A stretch of 36,996 nucleotides of DNA, from the NCBI GenBank assembly GCA_001512885.1, contig LFSZ01000030.1, positions 13,046 to 50,041 of the forward strand. Direction: 5' to 3'. This stretch comes from Rikenellaceae bacterium DTU001 (GTDB lineage: Bacteria > Bacteroidota > Bacteroidia > Bacteroidales > DTU049). Made by a program: the position numbers and the translations under genes. The notes under the pieces are model-generated. The model was not told the origin of the DNA and did not search any database. It saw only the letters and a program-made list of their open reading frames with translations. Of the stretch, positions 1 to 7,678 are shown one piece after another; the first letter of the stretch is position 1, and each line of letters begins with the position of its first letter.

Positions 1-157
1 GTTATAATTATTCACATATTATATGCAATATTTGTTTGGCGAAATCATAAATAATAAAATGGTTTTAAATGAACATGGTAAAATCGCAAATGAATATCAG
101 GAATGAATCACCAAACATTATCCAAATACACAATTGGATGAATACGTAATAATGCCA
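1..157 (+). repeat. 157-bp direct repeat, left copy
   Basis: This stretch is repeated in the same orientation at 1396-1552. By eye the two differ at one base only (A at 49, T at 1444). The copies share the same internal stop and the same N-terminal frame damage, so the segment was duplicated after it decayed. The repeat may extend left beyond the window. The right boundary falls after AATGCCA, where this copy continues into the transposase HUH region and the other does not. Confidence 0.9.
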
Positions 158-211
158 AATCACATCCATGGTATTATATTCATTATTGGGGCAATTCATG
201 AATTGCCCTAA
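23..211 (+). pseudogene. RAYT (REP-associated tyrosine transposase) remnant, copy 1
   Basis: Reading from the ATG at 23 gives MQYLFGEIINNKMVLNEHGK, then an in-frame TGA at 104-106, then ITKHYPNTQLDEYVIMPNHI and HGIIFI. The P-N-H-I-H-G stretch is the HUH histidine motif of Y1/IS200-like REP-associated tyrosine transposases. The reading frame runs on through a palindrome (185-212) as IGAIHELP and stops at TAA 209-211. The TGA sits where the family usually has Trp, so a TGG to TGA nonsense change is likely. The catalytic tyrosine region and everything after it are missing. The N-terminus is cut by the window edge and seems to carry a frame-changing deletion also seen in copy 2. It is a dead fragment and could at most be a substrate for an intact relative elsewhere. 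Confidence 0.75.
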
Positions 212-212
212 T
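185..212. repeat. REP-like palindrome, type A, left
   Basis: It contains the 20-bp perfect palindrome GGGCAATTCATGAATTGCCC, extended at both ends to ATTG/TAAT with one G-T mismatch. It is GC-rich in very AT-rich surroundings. It is related to the palindrome at 1264-1291. REP-like hairpins of this kind are the recognition sequences of RAYT proteins, and this one lies directly at the end of a RAYT remnant. Confidence 0.75.
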
Positions 213-243
213 GAATTGCTCTCTTGAATAAGTCATCATAGGA

Positions 244-259
244 GCGTATTGCCATACGC
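244..259. repeat. REP-like palindrome, type B, left
   Basis: GCGTAT and ATACGC are separated by TGCC, forming a short GC-rich hairpin about 32 bases after the type A palindrome. The same A-then-B order recurs on the other side of the toxin-antitoxin genes, where the type B arm is longer (1304-1334). Confidence 0.6.
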
Positions 260-407
260 CCAATCACAAAAATTATAATAAAATCAGAGGTTTAGACAAT
301 AATGAATTTTATATCAATTATTTTATCATTCATAATGGTTTTTTATATGGTAATAAGGAATTTTTTATAATAATATAGAAAAATTATTATAAATTGGTAA
401 AAAAAAA
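260..407. other. AT-rich gap before the MNT-HEPN operon
   Basis: With the REP elements and the promoter at 408-436, this fills the stretch without a gene before 521. It is strongly AT-rich. A short open stretch around 280-380 reads IRGLDNNEFYINYFIIHNGF and has no recognisable family; it could be worn-out transposase sequence, but I cannot show this. I see no RNA gene in it. Confidence 0.4.
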
Positions 408-436
408 TTGTTTATTAAAAAATATTATTAAATTTG
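408..436 (+). promoter_or_regulatory. Bacteroidota-type promoter for the MNT-HEPN pair
   Basis: A TTG at 408-410 is followed after 18 bases by TAAATTTG at 429-436, matching the Bacteroidota pattern of a -33 TTTG/TTG element and a -7 TAnnTTTG element. It lies about 85 bases before the MNT start codon, leaving an AT-rich leader. Confidence 0.55.
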
Positions 437-520
437 CACATAAACCCTTAAAATCAAAAAAATATGAATTTTGAAAGGTTTTTGAAAAAAGAATTAATCT
501 AGAAAAAAAATTAAAAAGAT

Positions 521-853
521 ATGGAAGATGATAGTTTAGATCTTACAGAAGTCAAAAAAATAATCACTGAAGAATGTGAAAAGGCAGGTTTTAATGTTGT
601 TAAAATCATACTTTTTGGCAGTAGAGTCCGGGGCGATTATACCGAAGAAAGCGATTGGGATTTACTTGTCATTTTAGACAAAGATATTACATTTAACGAA
701 TTAAAAAAACTTACTGGTAGGATTCAATTAAAACTTGCAGCTATCAATTTCTCAAATGATTTAATATTTAGAGGTATCAATCAATTTAATAAATCTATGA
801 AAGTTGTTGGCAACATATCTTATTATGCAAACAAGGAAGGGATAGAAATATGA
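521..853 (+). CDS. MNT-domain nucleotidyltransferase, antitoxin of a MNT/HEPN pair
   Basis: This 110-residue protein has the minimal nucleotidyltransferase signature GSRVRGDYTEESDWDLLV at about residues 33-50: the GSxxxG loop and a D-x-D pair that binds metal. MNT proteins of this size paired with HEPN proteins are antitoxins; in the characterised MntA/HepT systems the MNT protein adds AMP to the HEPN toxin and silences it. The gene overlaps the HEPN gene by four bases (ATGA), so the two are translationally coupled. A TAAATTTG promoter lies upstream. The pair sits between two transposase remnants, which suggests an accessory module gained by transfer. Family assignment is strong. The antitoxin role follows from pairing. 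Confidence 0.88.
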   Translation: MEDDSLDLTEVKKIITEECEKAGFNVVKIILFGSRVRGDYTEESDWDLLVILDKDITFNELKKLTGRIQLKLAAINFSNDLIFRGINQFNKSMKVVGNISYYANKEGIEI

Positions 854-1242
854 ATATAGAAGAGACCAAAAATTGGATTAAAAAAGCAGAAAATGATTTG
901 AAAGTAGTAAAATATTTAATAGAAGGAAAAGACCCAATAACTGATGTTATTTGCTTTCATGCACAGCAATGTGTAGAAAAATATTTGAAAGCATTTCTTG
1001 TTTATAATAACAAATCTTTTCACAAAACTCATAATATTGCAGAAATCCTTAGATTATGCATAGAAATTGATACTGAATTCGAAGAACTTGCAAAAATAGA
1101 TGTTCATGAGCTAACTGTATATGCAACCGAATTACGATACCCAGAATTTTTTTATATTCCGAGCATTGACGAAGCAAAAAAATGTTTAGAACTTGCTTTA
1201 AAAGTACAAGAATTTGTTGTAAAAAAACTAAATATAAAATAG
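850..1242 (+). CDS. HEPN-domain protein, putative toxin of a MNT/HEPN pair
   Basis: This 130-residue, mostly helical protein has the HEPN pattern: an N-terminal WIKKAENDLKVVKYLI helix, CFHAQQCVEKYLKAFL (about 35-50) and ELRYPEFFYIP (about 94-104) before a final helix. Partnership with an MNT protein, with start and stop overlapping as ATGA, is the classic MntA/HepT arrangement, where the HEPN partner is a ribonuclease-type toxin. The usual RNase motif Arg-x4-6-His is not visible; the protein instead carries the Arg-Tyr-Pro motif of the COG2250-like HEPN group, so nuclease activity is uncertain. It could be an MNT-associated HEPN protein with another activity. Family assignment is good and function tentative. 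Confidence 0.85.
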   Translation: MNIEETKNWIKKAENDLKVVKYLIEGKDPITDVICFHAQQCVEKYLKAFLVYNNKSFHKTHNIAEILRLCIEIDTEFEELAKIDVHELTVYATELRYPEFFYIPSIDEAKKCLELALKVQEFVVKKLNIK

Positions 1243-1263
1243 GAAATTACGAAATAATTCGTT

Positions 1264-1291
1264 ATTGGGGCAATTCACAAATTGCCCCAAT
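1264..1291. repeat. REP-like palindrome, type A, right
   Basis: ATTGGGGCAATT and AATTGCCCCAAT form a perfect 12-bp inverted repeat with a CACA loop. It lies 21 bases after the HEPN stop codon, so it may also work as a transcription terminator or mRNA 3' stabiliser. It matches the left type A palindrome at 185-212. Confidence 0.8.
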
Positions 1292-1303
1292 GAAAAACAC
1301 CTC

Positions 1304-1334
1304 GTAAGTGCGTATGATCATCATACGCACTTAC
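1304..1334. repeat. REP-like palindrome, type B, right
   Basis: GTAAGTGCGTATGA and TCATACGCACTTAC form a perfect 14-bp inverted repeat around TCA. It lies 12 bases after the type A palindrome and 12 bases before the start of the second RAYT remnant. The GCGTAT/ATACGC core is shared with the left type B element. Confidence 0.8.
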
Positions 1335-1346
1335 ATATACTAAAAC

Positions 1347-1552
1347 ATGACTTCACCAAATACAAATTATCATCACCTTTCAAAACGTTTGGGCTGTTAT
1401 AATTATTCACATATTATATGCAATATTTGTTTGGCGAAATCATTAATAATAAAATGGTTTTAAATGAACATGGTAAAATCGCAAATGAATATCAGGAATG
1501 AATCACCAAACATTATCCAAATACACAATTGGATGAATACGTAATAATGCCA
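1347..1552 (+). pseudogene. RAYT remnant, copy 2
   Basis: From the ATG at 1347 the frame reads MTSPNTNYHHLSKRLGCYNY and SHI, which resembles the N-terminus of RAYT proteins. The frame is then lost: the next homologous part, MQYLFGEI..., lies in another frame from 1418. It ends at the same in-frame TGA (1499-1501) as copy 1, followed by ITKHYPNTQLDEYVIMP. Homology stops after AATGCCA, before the HUH histidines, so this copy is more truncated than copy 1. Confidence 0.72.
1396..1552 (+). repeat. 157-bp direct repeat, right copy
   Basis: It is identical to 1-157 except for one base (T at 1444). The offset between copies is 1395 bp, and the whole toxin-antitoxin unit lies between them. Recombination between the copies would delete or duplicate that unit. 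Confidence 0.9.
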
Positions 1553-1588
1553 CTATTGTATTATTAGTTAAGCATTTAATTAAATAAT

Positions 1589-1596
1589 TAGATTTG
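1589..1596 (+). promoter_or_regulatory. possible -7 element for murD
   Basis: TAGATTTG matches TAnnTTTG 82 bases before the murD ATG. No well-spaced -33 TTTG is visible, so this is a weak call. The 1553-1678 interval otherwise holds only AT-rich sequence. Confidence 0.3.
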
Positions 1597-1678
1597 ATAT
1601 TGTTATGATTTATTTTTTAAAATTTAACGCCAAACATTTTAAAAAATTATATAATTTTACTAAATATTTTATATAATT

Positions 1679-3016
1679 ATGAATCCTATCATTGAAGAAT
1701 TTATTAATAAAAATATATGTATCTGGGGATGGGGCAGAGAAGGACAAAGCACATATTCATTTATAAATAAATTTTTGCCTAATGCCAATATAACCATAGC
1801 TGATAAAAATAAAATAAAAGAAAAATCCTTAAAATACATTTCAGAAACAGAACTTATAGAAAAAATTGATCTTTTTGATTTAATAATTAAATCTCCTGGC
1901 ATTAGTTTATACAATTTTAATATAAAAAAATCTGATAAGCTAACCTCACAAGTAGAATTATTCTTGAAACATTATAAACACAAAACCATAGGCGTTACCG
2001 GTACAAAAGGTAAGTCTACTACCACTAGCTTAATATATCATTTACTTAGATCAATAAATATTGACGCTAAAATTGGCGGTAATATGGGTATACCAGTTTT
2101 TGAACTTTTAATTAATGATGCAGATGCAGATTGGTATGTCATAGAATTGTCTTGTCATCAATTAGATCAGATCAAACTTTCGCCACATATTAGTATATTA
2201 TTAAATATTTTTCCAGAGCATTTAGATTATTATAAATCTTTTGAGTTGTATAAAGAAGCTAAATTAAATATTTTATCACATCAAAATATTCATGACATCG
2301 CAATCATTAATAATTCAATGCGAGAAATTCAAATGATCAATAGTGAAATTTGGCAATTTGGCAATTATGATATTAATGAAAATCGAGGTCTTTTTTATCA
2401 AACTAAAAATAATTTTATTTTTAAAAATAAAAATTTTAATAAAAAATTAATCATACATGAGGATAAATTGCAATTAAAAGGTAAACATAATTTATTAAAT
2501 ATCAGTGCAGCATTATTAGCATCATACCTATTAAGCAATTTTGATATTGATAAATTAATTGATTACTTATACGATTTTCAACCCTTACCACATAGATTAG
2601 AATATGTAGGCAAATATCAAAATATTGATTTTTATAATGATAGCATTTCTACTATTCCACAATCTACTATAGCAGCATTAGAATCTCTTGGCAATGTAGA
2701 TACATTGATATTAGGTGGTATGGATAGAGGTATAGATTACACTGAATTGATAGATTATTTAAAAAAATCTAAAGTGAGGAATATTTTTTGTATTGGAGAA
2801 TTAAAAATATTTTTATATAATAATTTAAAAGAAAATCAAGATAAAAATATAATGATATTCGATAGTTTGGAGCAAGCTATCGATGCTGCATATAAATATA
2901 CTCTACCTGACAAAATTTGTCTTTTATCACCTGCAGCTCCCAGTTATGATCAATTTAAAAACTTCGAAGATCGCGGAGATAAATTTAAAACATTTGTAAA
3001 AATTAAAGGAAAGTAA
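1679..3016 (+). CDS. murD: UDP-N-acetylmuramoyl-alanine--glutamate ligase (MurD family)
   Basis: This 445-residue Mur ligase adds glutamate to UDP-MurNAc-alanine in cytoplasmic peptidoglycan precursor synthesis. It has an N-terminal nucleotide-sugar binding fold (WGWGREGQS near residue 17), the ATP loop GVTGTKGKSTTT (about 105-116), the middle-domain stretch ending NIFPEHLDYY, and the C-terminal domain with PHRLEYVG and NDSISTIPQ. Length is normal for MurD. It stands alone, away from any mur/fts cluster. The N-terminal loop reads G-x-GREG rather than the G-x-G-x-S/T-G of typical MurD; this recalls the L-glutamate-adding MurD2 type, so the stereochemistry of the added glutamate is open. The Mur ligase call is firm and the exact subtype is not. 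Confidence 0.88.
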   Translation: MNPIIEEFINKNICIWGWGREGQSTYSFINKFLPNANITIADKNKIKEKSLKYISETELIEKIDLFDLIIKSPGISLYNFNIKKSDKLTSQVELFLKHYKHKTIGVTGTKGKSTTTSLIYHLLRSINIDAKIGGNMGIPVFELLINDADADWYVIELSCHQLDQIKLSPHISILLNIFPEHLDYYKSFELYKEAKLNILSHQNIHDIAIINNSMREIQMINSEIWQFGNYDINENRGLFYQTKNNFIFKNKNFNKKLIIHEDKLQLKGKHNLLNISAALLASYLLSNFDIDKLIDYLYDFQPLPHRLEYVGKYQNIDFYNDSISTIPQSTIAALESLGNVDTLILGGMDRGIDYTELIDYLKKSKVRNIFCIGELKIFLYNNLKENQDKNIMIFDSLEQAIDAAYKYTLPDKICLLSPAAPSYDQFKNFEDRGDKFKTFVKIKGK

Positions 3017-3036
3017 TGTAAATCAATATTTTTTGT

Positions 3037-3044
3037 TAAATTTG
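3037..3044 (+). promoter_or_regulatory. -7 element for the lipoprotein gene
   Basis: TAAATTTG ends 17 bases before the ATG at 3062. That supports a short leader and the 3062 start over the upstream TTG. Confidence 0.4.
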
Positions 3045-3061
3045 TTTATGAAAATTTGATA

Positions 3062-3697
3062 ATGAAAAAAAACATTTTTGTTTTATTAATTGCTTTAATC
3101 CTATTGGCTGGTTGTGATAAAGAGCCTAAAGAACATAGTTTCACTGGTATGGTAAAAGATCAATTTTTAGATAAACCAGTTGCTAATGTTAAATTAGATC
3201 TACAAGCACAAGTATTGCAAGATAATATATTTTCGGTAGCTTATCAAACAATCTCAACTGGTTATACCGATGATCTAGGTAGATTTCAATTAAATTATGG
3301 AGATAATGTTTATGATGAATATAGATTGATATTGAATAAAGACGGTTATTTTTATAAAACCATCAATTTAGGTAACAAATTGATAAATGATAAAATCTAC
3401 ACAATAGCTGCTAAAGGAGTAATAAAAATTCATATAAAAAATATTAATCCTTATGATGAAAACGATTTCATATCTATTAGTTGGATAATACCTAATGATG
3501 CATATTTCAATTCTGAAATAAATTTCCCATTTATTGTCAATGGTTTAGATGTAGACCTCTTTTTAGTATGTAATGTCAATGCTTATGCACCTTATATCTT
3601 AGTAGCTAATTGGAAACACAATGCTATAGAAATTATTCGTTCAGACACCATCACTCCTTTATTTAATGATACTACATATTATGATTTATTTTACTAA
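3062..3697 (+). CDS. lipoprotein with a carboxypeptidase-regulatory-like domain
   Basis: This 211-residue protein begins MKKNIFVLLIALILLAGCDK, a lipoprotein signal with lipobox LAGC; the mature protein would start at Cys18 and sit in the envelope. The ORF track starts at a TTG six bases upstream, but the ATG at 3062 gives a clean signal peptide. Residues about 28-105 (FTGMVKDQFLDKPVANVKLD, then GYTDDLGRFQL) look like the beta-sandwich carboxypeptidase regulatory-like domain common in Bacteroidota surface proteins. The rest has no recognisable motif. No function can be given. It lies 45 bases after murD and converges with the amidohydrolase. Confidence 0.75.
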   Translation: MKKNIFVLLIALILLAGCDKEPKEHSFTGMVKDQFLDKPVANVKLDLQAQVLQDNIFSVAYQTISTGYTDDLGRFQLNYGDNVYDEYRLILNKDGYFYKTINLGNKLINDKIYTIAAKGVIKIHIKNINPYDENDFISISWIIPNDAYFNSEINFPFIVNGLDVDLFLVCNVNAYAPYILVANWKHNAIEIIRSDTITPLFNDTTYYDLFY

Positions 3698-3728
3698 TTT
3701 ATTACATTAATTATTTAACTTCTATTTA

Positions 3729-3753
3729 GTTAATTTCTTCATTTTAAATTAAC
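3729..3753. terminator. possible bidirectional terminator between convergent genes
   Basis: GTTAATTT and AAATTAAC form a perfect 8-bp AT-only stem with a 9-base loop, located between the convergent lipoprotein and amidohydrolase genes. Position supports a terminator, but the low GC content makes the hairpin weak. Confidence 0.4.
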
Positions 3754-3759
3754 AAGTAG

Positions 3760-5043
3760 TCAATATTGCCTATTATTATATAAAGATTTCAACCTTTTAA
3801 ATTGTCTATTTATCAAGATATAAGCATCTAGTTCTTTTATTTTTGTCAATTTATTATCTTCTACGGTGATCTCACCTTGAGAAATGACGTATTTAATATA
3901 TTTACGGTCTATAAGCTGCAATAATTGCATTGGTTTCATTTCTTCATTTATACAATTTATCAAAGGACAATCATATATTACAAATGAAGCGGGATCATAA
4001 ATAGAGGGGAAAAACCTTGAAAAATATTTATGAGGCTGGTATAAACGCTTCAGTGCATCATTTATTGAAATCCTATCATATTCTGTATTGAAATAATAAG
4101 TATTTTTCATAGTTTGCCACATATCACTATGCATCCCATCAGTTCCAAACATTATCAATGGCAATCCTTCGGAGCTAAAGTATCCTTTGTTTTCCCATTG
4201 ACTACTTTCGTATAACTCTATTACATTATTTTTATTTTCTCTTATTAAATCTACTTCATCATTAGTTATATGCAAACAGCCAGCCCACATATTTCGAGGA
4301 TTATTAATTAGATTTAAAGCATCTAATCTCTCTACTACTGACAATTTATACTTGTCTATTGAATGAGATTGATCATAAGCGTATTCAGCTAAATGTCCAT
4401 GAATACCACATTTAAATTTATCCATTAATCTTTTTACCTCTGTTAAAGTACCCGTTCCTACATTAAACAAATGATCTAATCCCATTAGCCCTTTATGAGA
4501 TTTTAACCAAGCTTCAGTTGTATCTAATAGATTCTCAGCTACTCCAAATCCATATTTGTCTGTTATTACTATAACAGGCATGACATTTACACCTACTTTT
4601 TTATATGTTTCATAGATTATTTGTATATTATCTATAGAGGCTATAGCTGGTCCACTGAGCATATCTATCACGTGGATTGTACCATTTTTTAATAAATTGA
4701 TAGCACTATACAAAGCCGCAGCTTCTAGTAAATCTCTATCCCATATCTTATCTAATTTATGATATATTTTTTCTTGTTTTTGCAAACCTAAAATAGTTTC
4801 ATCTGTTAATATTAACTGACTAAAAAAATTCTGAGAATGAAAATGCGCATTGATATATGCAGGCATTACGAGAAGTCTATTGCAATCTATTATAGTAGCC
4901 TCACTAGATTTGTCGAGTAGTTCACTTATTTCTTTTGAATATATTACCTTTTTGTTTGAATTTTTGTCAATTAATACGTTTCCTACCCAAATTTCATTAA
5001 ATTTATTTTTAAAGAGATTGGCATTTTTTAATATTAAAGACAT
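3760..5043 (-). CDS. amidohydrolase-superfamily protein, SsnA-like
   Basis: This 427-residue metal-dependent hydrolase of the amidohydrolase superfamily has a small N-terminal beta domain (1-55) and a TIM barrel. Metal-ligand motifs are visible in order: NAHFHS (about 65-70), GIHGHLAE (near 217), GCLHIT (near 258) and GTDGMHSD (near 302). The GTDG-x-x-SD form and overall layout resemble the SsnA/TRZ-ATZ aminohydrolase group, which acts on purine-like or cyclic amidine substrates. The substrate is unknown, and no purine or selenium-associated neighbours are seen here. It is transcribed divergently from the histidine kinase across 42 bases. The superfamily is certain and the SsnA subgroup likely. 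Confidence 0.75.
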   Translation of the reverse strand: MSLILKNANLFKNKFNEIWVGNVLIDKNSNKKVIYSKEISELLDKSSEATIIDCNRLLVMPAYINAHFHSQNFFSQLILTDETILGLQKQEKIYHKLDKIWDRDLLEAAALYSAINLLKNGTIHVIDMLSGPAIASIDNIQIIYETYKKVGVNVMPVIVITDKYGFGVAENLLDTTEAWLKSHKGLMGLDHLFNVGTGTLTEVKRLMDKFKCGIHGHLAEYAYDQSHSIDKYKLSVVERLDALNLINNPRNMWAGCLHITNDEVDLIRENKNNVIELYESSQWENKGYFSSEGLPLIMFGTDGMHSDMWQTMKNTYYFNTEYDRISINDALKRLYQPHKYFSRFFPSIYDPASFVIYDCPLINCINEEMKPMQLLQLIDRKYIKYVISQGEITVEDNKLTKIKELDAYILINRQFKRLKSLYNNRQY

Positions 5044-5062
5044 TTACGAAAAAATTGTTTTG

Positions 5063-5070
5063 CAAAATTA
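5063..5070 (-). promoter_or_regulatory. -7 element for the amidohydrolase gene
   Basis: On the minus strand this reads TAATTTTG, 19 bases before the ATG at 5043. The 42-bp divergent gap must also hold the start signals of the histidine kinase; I see no clear TAnnTTTG on the plus strand. Confidence 0.5.
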
Positions 5071-5085
5071 TAAAAATAAATATAT

Positions 5086-7674
5086 ATGGAAAACGACTAT
5101 CATTCATTAGATTTTTATAAATCTACTTTATCTCTAAATTCGCTATCATTGGTAGTTACTTATCTAAATTATTTCGTTTTTGATAAGTTATCACCAATGA
5201 TTATAAATCTTTTTTTTCAAAATATTTTTATTAATGAAAATTATACCCTTATCTGTGGTCATGAGAAAAATGATTTTTTTTATTCAAAAAATATACCTAT
5301 TAATAATGTTAATATTAAAATAAATGATTTAGATAATAGTTTTGAAATTATAAAACAAAATAATGAAGACTATTTCGTAGAAATTAACATTAAAAATTTA
5401 TATTGCCATGACTCATCCGATATTAATAAAAATAAATATTGGTATTTTGCATATTTGAATTGTGCTAATCAAATGCTAATAGGATTTGAAAAACCTATTA
5501 GTAATGAAAAATATTTATTTTTAAACAAATATTTATATATAGTAAATCATATCAAAAATACTATCTATAACAAGGATAATAGTAGTAAGTCTCTCAATAC
5601 CTGTCAATTATCAATATTAATAACAAATAAAGACAATCAACTTTTACTATCAGATCCATTCTCATTACAATTTTTTGACATATCTCAATACCTCTCTTTT
5701 TATAATAAGTTTTTATCCTTTGAAAGGAATGATTTGCATATAGAAAAAAAATTAAACATTTGTATAAAAGAAATACATATATCTAATATACCAGATCATA
5801 TTTTACAAAAAAATTATAGCACAGTGATTTCGTTCATAAACACATATACGTTTTCTACAAATGATATTACAGAGCCCTTTACCTATCACATTATTGGATT
5901 AGATTTACAAAATGCAATAAAAAAATATTCTGATAATATAAATAATTATAAGAATATTATAGAAAATATTCAAAGTGTTTATTATGAAATATTAGATAAT
6001 GTAATAATAGAAATATCGCCATCAGTTTATGATTTTTTAGGTTACAAAAGAGAAGAACTTAAAGGTAAACCAGCTGTAGAGTTTTTTTATTCAGCTAAAG
6101 AAAGAGAAGATTATATAAATAAATTAAGAGATAAAAAACAATTAAAAAACCAATTATTAAAACTCATAAATAAAGATAATCAACTAGTTTATTGCCTTAC
6201 AAACTCAAAAATGGTAATTGAAAATGGTAAAGAAAAAATTATAGGTTCATTAACTGACATCACTGAAATGATAAAATCTAATAAAGAATTAGAAAAGAAA
6301 AACATAGAATTAGAAAATTTAATAAATAATGATTTGATAGGTGTGATCTATGCTACTACTGATGGAGAGGTCAAACTATGCAATGAATTAGCCAAACAAT
6401 ATATATTAATCGACGAAAATAATTGCCTGCTAACACAGTGCAATACTTTTAAACAAATTATAAATTTCGATGAATTGCTTAGTACTTTAAATAATACAGG
6501 AAAATTTTCTAAAATAGCAACTATCACAAGAGATAACCAAAGATATGATTTCGATATTCAAGCTTCATTAATTAATTATCCTAATTCAGATGATAAGAGG
6601 TTGCTAATCTTTATCACAGATATCACTGAAAAGCTACAGATCAATAATGAATTAGAACAAATAAATCTAAACTTTAATGAAGTTATTGAAAATATAGAAG
6701 AACCATTATTCATATATGATCAAACAGGTACACTCTTATATGCAAATCCTAAATTCTACAAATATCTAAATTATCAAGAAAGCGAGTTATTGAATAATAA
6801 TATTTCTAAATTTACACCAAAAGATACTTATGATTTATTAATTAATATTTTCAAAAACATAAAAAAACTCAAAAATAAAAAAACTGAATTGTCTTTGATT
6901 TCTAAATCAGGAAAACCACAATTATATGAGGCTGTATTTTCATGTAGATATAGCTATCGTAGCACTTCTAATGTAGCTGTGGTACTTTTGCATAACATAG
7001 AAGAGAGAAAAATGTACGAAGAAAATCTACTAAAAAATATTAATGAAAAAGATAAATTAATAAAAGAGATACATCATCGTACCAAAAATAATTTACAATT
7101 AATTTTGTCATTAATAAAATTAAATTTACAAAAAAATATTAATATAAACAATTTAAATGCCATCACTGCATTAAGAGATATATATGAAAAGGTCTCACTT
7201 TTGTCATATTTACAAAATGAATTATATTTTGCCAAAAATAGCAATGTAGCAGATATAAAAGCTGTGATAGTAAAAGAAACTAATAGATTAATAAAAGATT
7301 TTAATAAAAAAATACAATTGTATTTAGATTTACCCGATGAGATAATAATGCATGTAGATGTGGCTATTCCATTTATGCTTTCTTATATAGAATTGATTTA
7401 TAACAGCATAATTCACGCATTTCCTATCGATTGGGAAAACCCAACAATAACTGTAAAAATAGAAAAAGTAAATAACGGTATAAATTTAGAAATCATAGAT
7501 AATGGTATAGGCATATCAGCTTTAGATATCCAAAATTTTGCAAAAACATTGGGGTTATCATTAGTAAATACACTAATAACTTATCAATTGGGAGGCACGT
7601 TTGATATTACACCTTTATCATCTACAGGTACTCAGGCCAGTATATCATTAAAAAATATATTATTAAAAAAATAA
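5086..7674 (+). CDS. soluble PAS-domain sensor histidine kinase (HisKA_2 type)
   Basis: In this 862-residue kinase, residues 1-285 match no domain I recognise. Three PAS-like segments follow at about 292-400 (ISPSVYDFLGYKREELKGK), 412-520 (weaker) and 530-645 (EEPLFIYDQTGTLLYANPKF), with short coiled-coil linkers. The phosphoacceptor helix EIHHRTKNNLQLILSL is at about 661-676, with the HH-R-x-K-NN-L signature of the HisKA_2 group. An ATPase domain follows with N box NSIIHAF, DNGIGI and a final GLSLV...GG motif. No membrane segment or signal peptide is visible, so it should be cytoplasmic and sense an internal cue. No response regulator is encoded nearby, making it an orphan kinase. Its input is unknown. 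Confidence 0.85.
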   Translation: MENDYHSLDFYKSTLSLNSLSLVVTYLNYFVFDKLSPMIINLFFQNIFINENYTLICGHEKNDFFYSKNIPINNVNIKINDLDNSFEIIKQNNEDYFVEINIKNLYCHDSSDINKNKYWYFAYLNCANQMLIGFEKPISNEKYLFLNKYLYIVNHIKNTIYNKDNSSKSLNTCQLSILITNKDNQLLLSDPFSLQFFDISQYLSFYNKFLSFERNDLHIEKKLNICIKEIHISNIPDHILQKNYSTVISFINTYTFSTNDITEPFTYHIIGLDLQNAIKKYSDNINNYKNIIENIQSVYYEILDNVIIEISPSVYDFLGYKREELKGKPAVEFFYSAKEREDYINKLRDKKQLKNQLLKLINKDNQLVYCLTNSKMVIENGKEKIIGSLTDITEMIKSNKELEKKNIELENLINNDLIGVIYATTDGEVKLCNELAKQYILIDENNCLLTQCNTFKQIINFDELLSTLNNTGKFSKIATITRDNQRYDFDIQASLINYPNSDDKRLLIFITDITEKLQINNELEQINLNFNEVIENIEEPLFIYDQTGTLLYANPKFYKYLNYQESELLNNNISKFTPKDTYDLLINIFKNIKKLKNKKTELSLISKSGKPQLYEAVFSCRYSYRSTSNVAVVLLHNIEERKMYEENLLKNINEKDKLIKEIHHRTKNNLQLILSLIKLNLQKNININNLNAITALRDIYEKVSLLSYLQNELYFAKNSNVADIKAVIVKETNRLIKDFNKKIQLYLDLPDEIIMHVDVAIPFMLSYIELIYNSIIHAFPIDWENPTITVKIEKVNNGINLEIIDNGIGISALDIQNFAKTLGLSLVNTLITYQLGGTFDITPLSSTGTQASISLKNILLKK

Positions 7675-7678
7675 AGTA

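Noticed and set aside
104-106. TGA as a possible tryptophan codon, since it stands where transposases have Trp
   Set aside because: hisS (12257-12259) and other genes end at TGA, conserved Trp positions elsewhere use TGG, and both RAYT copies are also frame-damaged. A nonsense mutation is the simpler reading.
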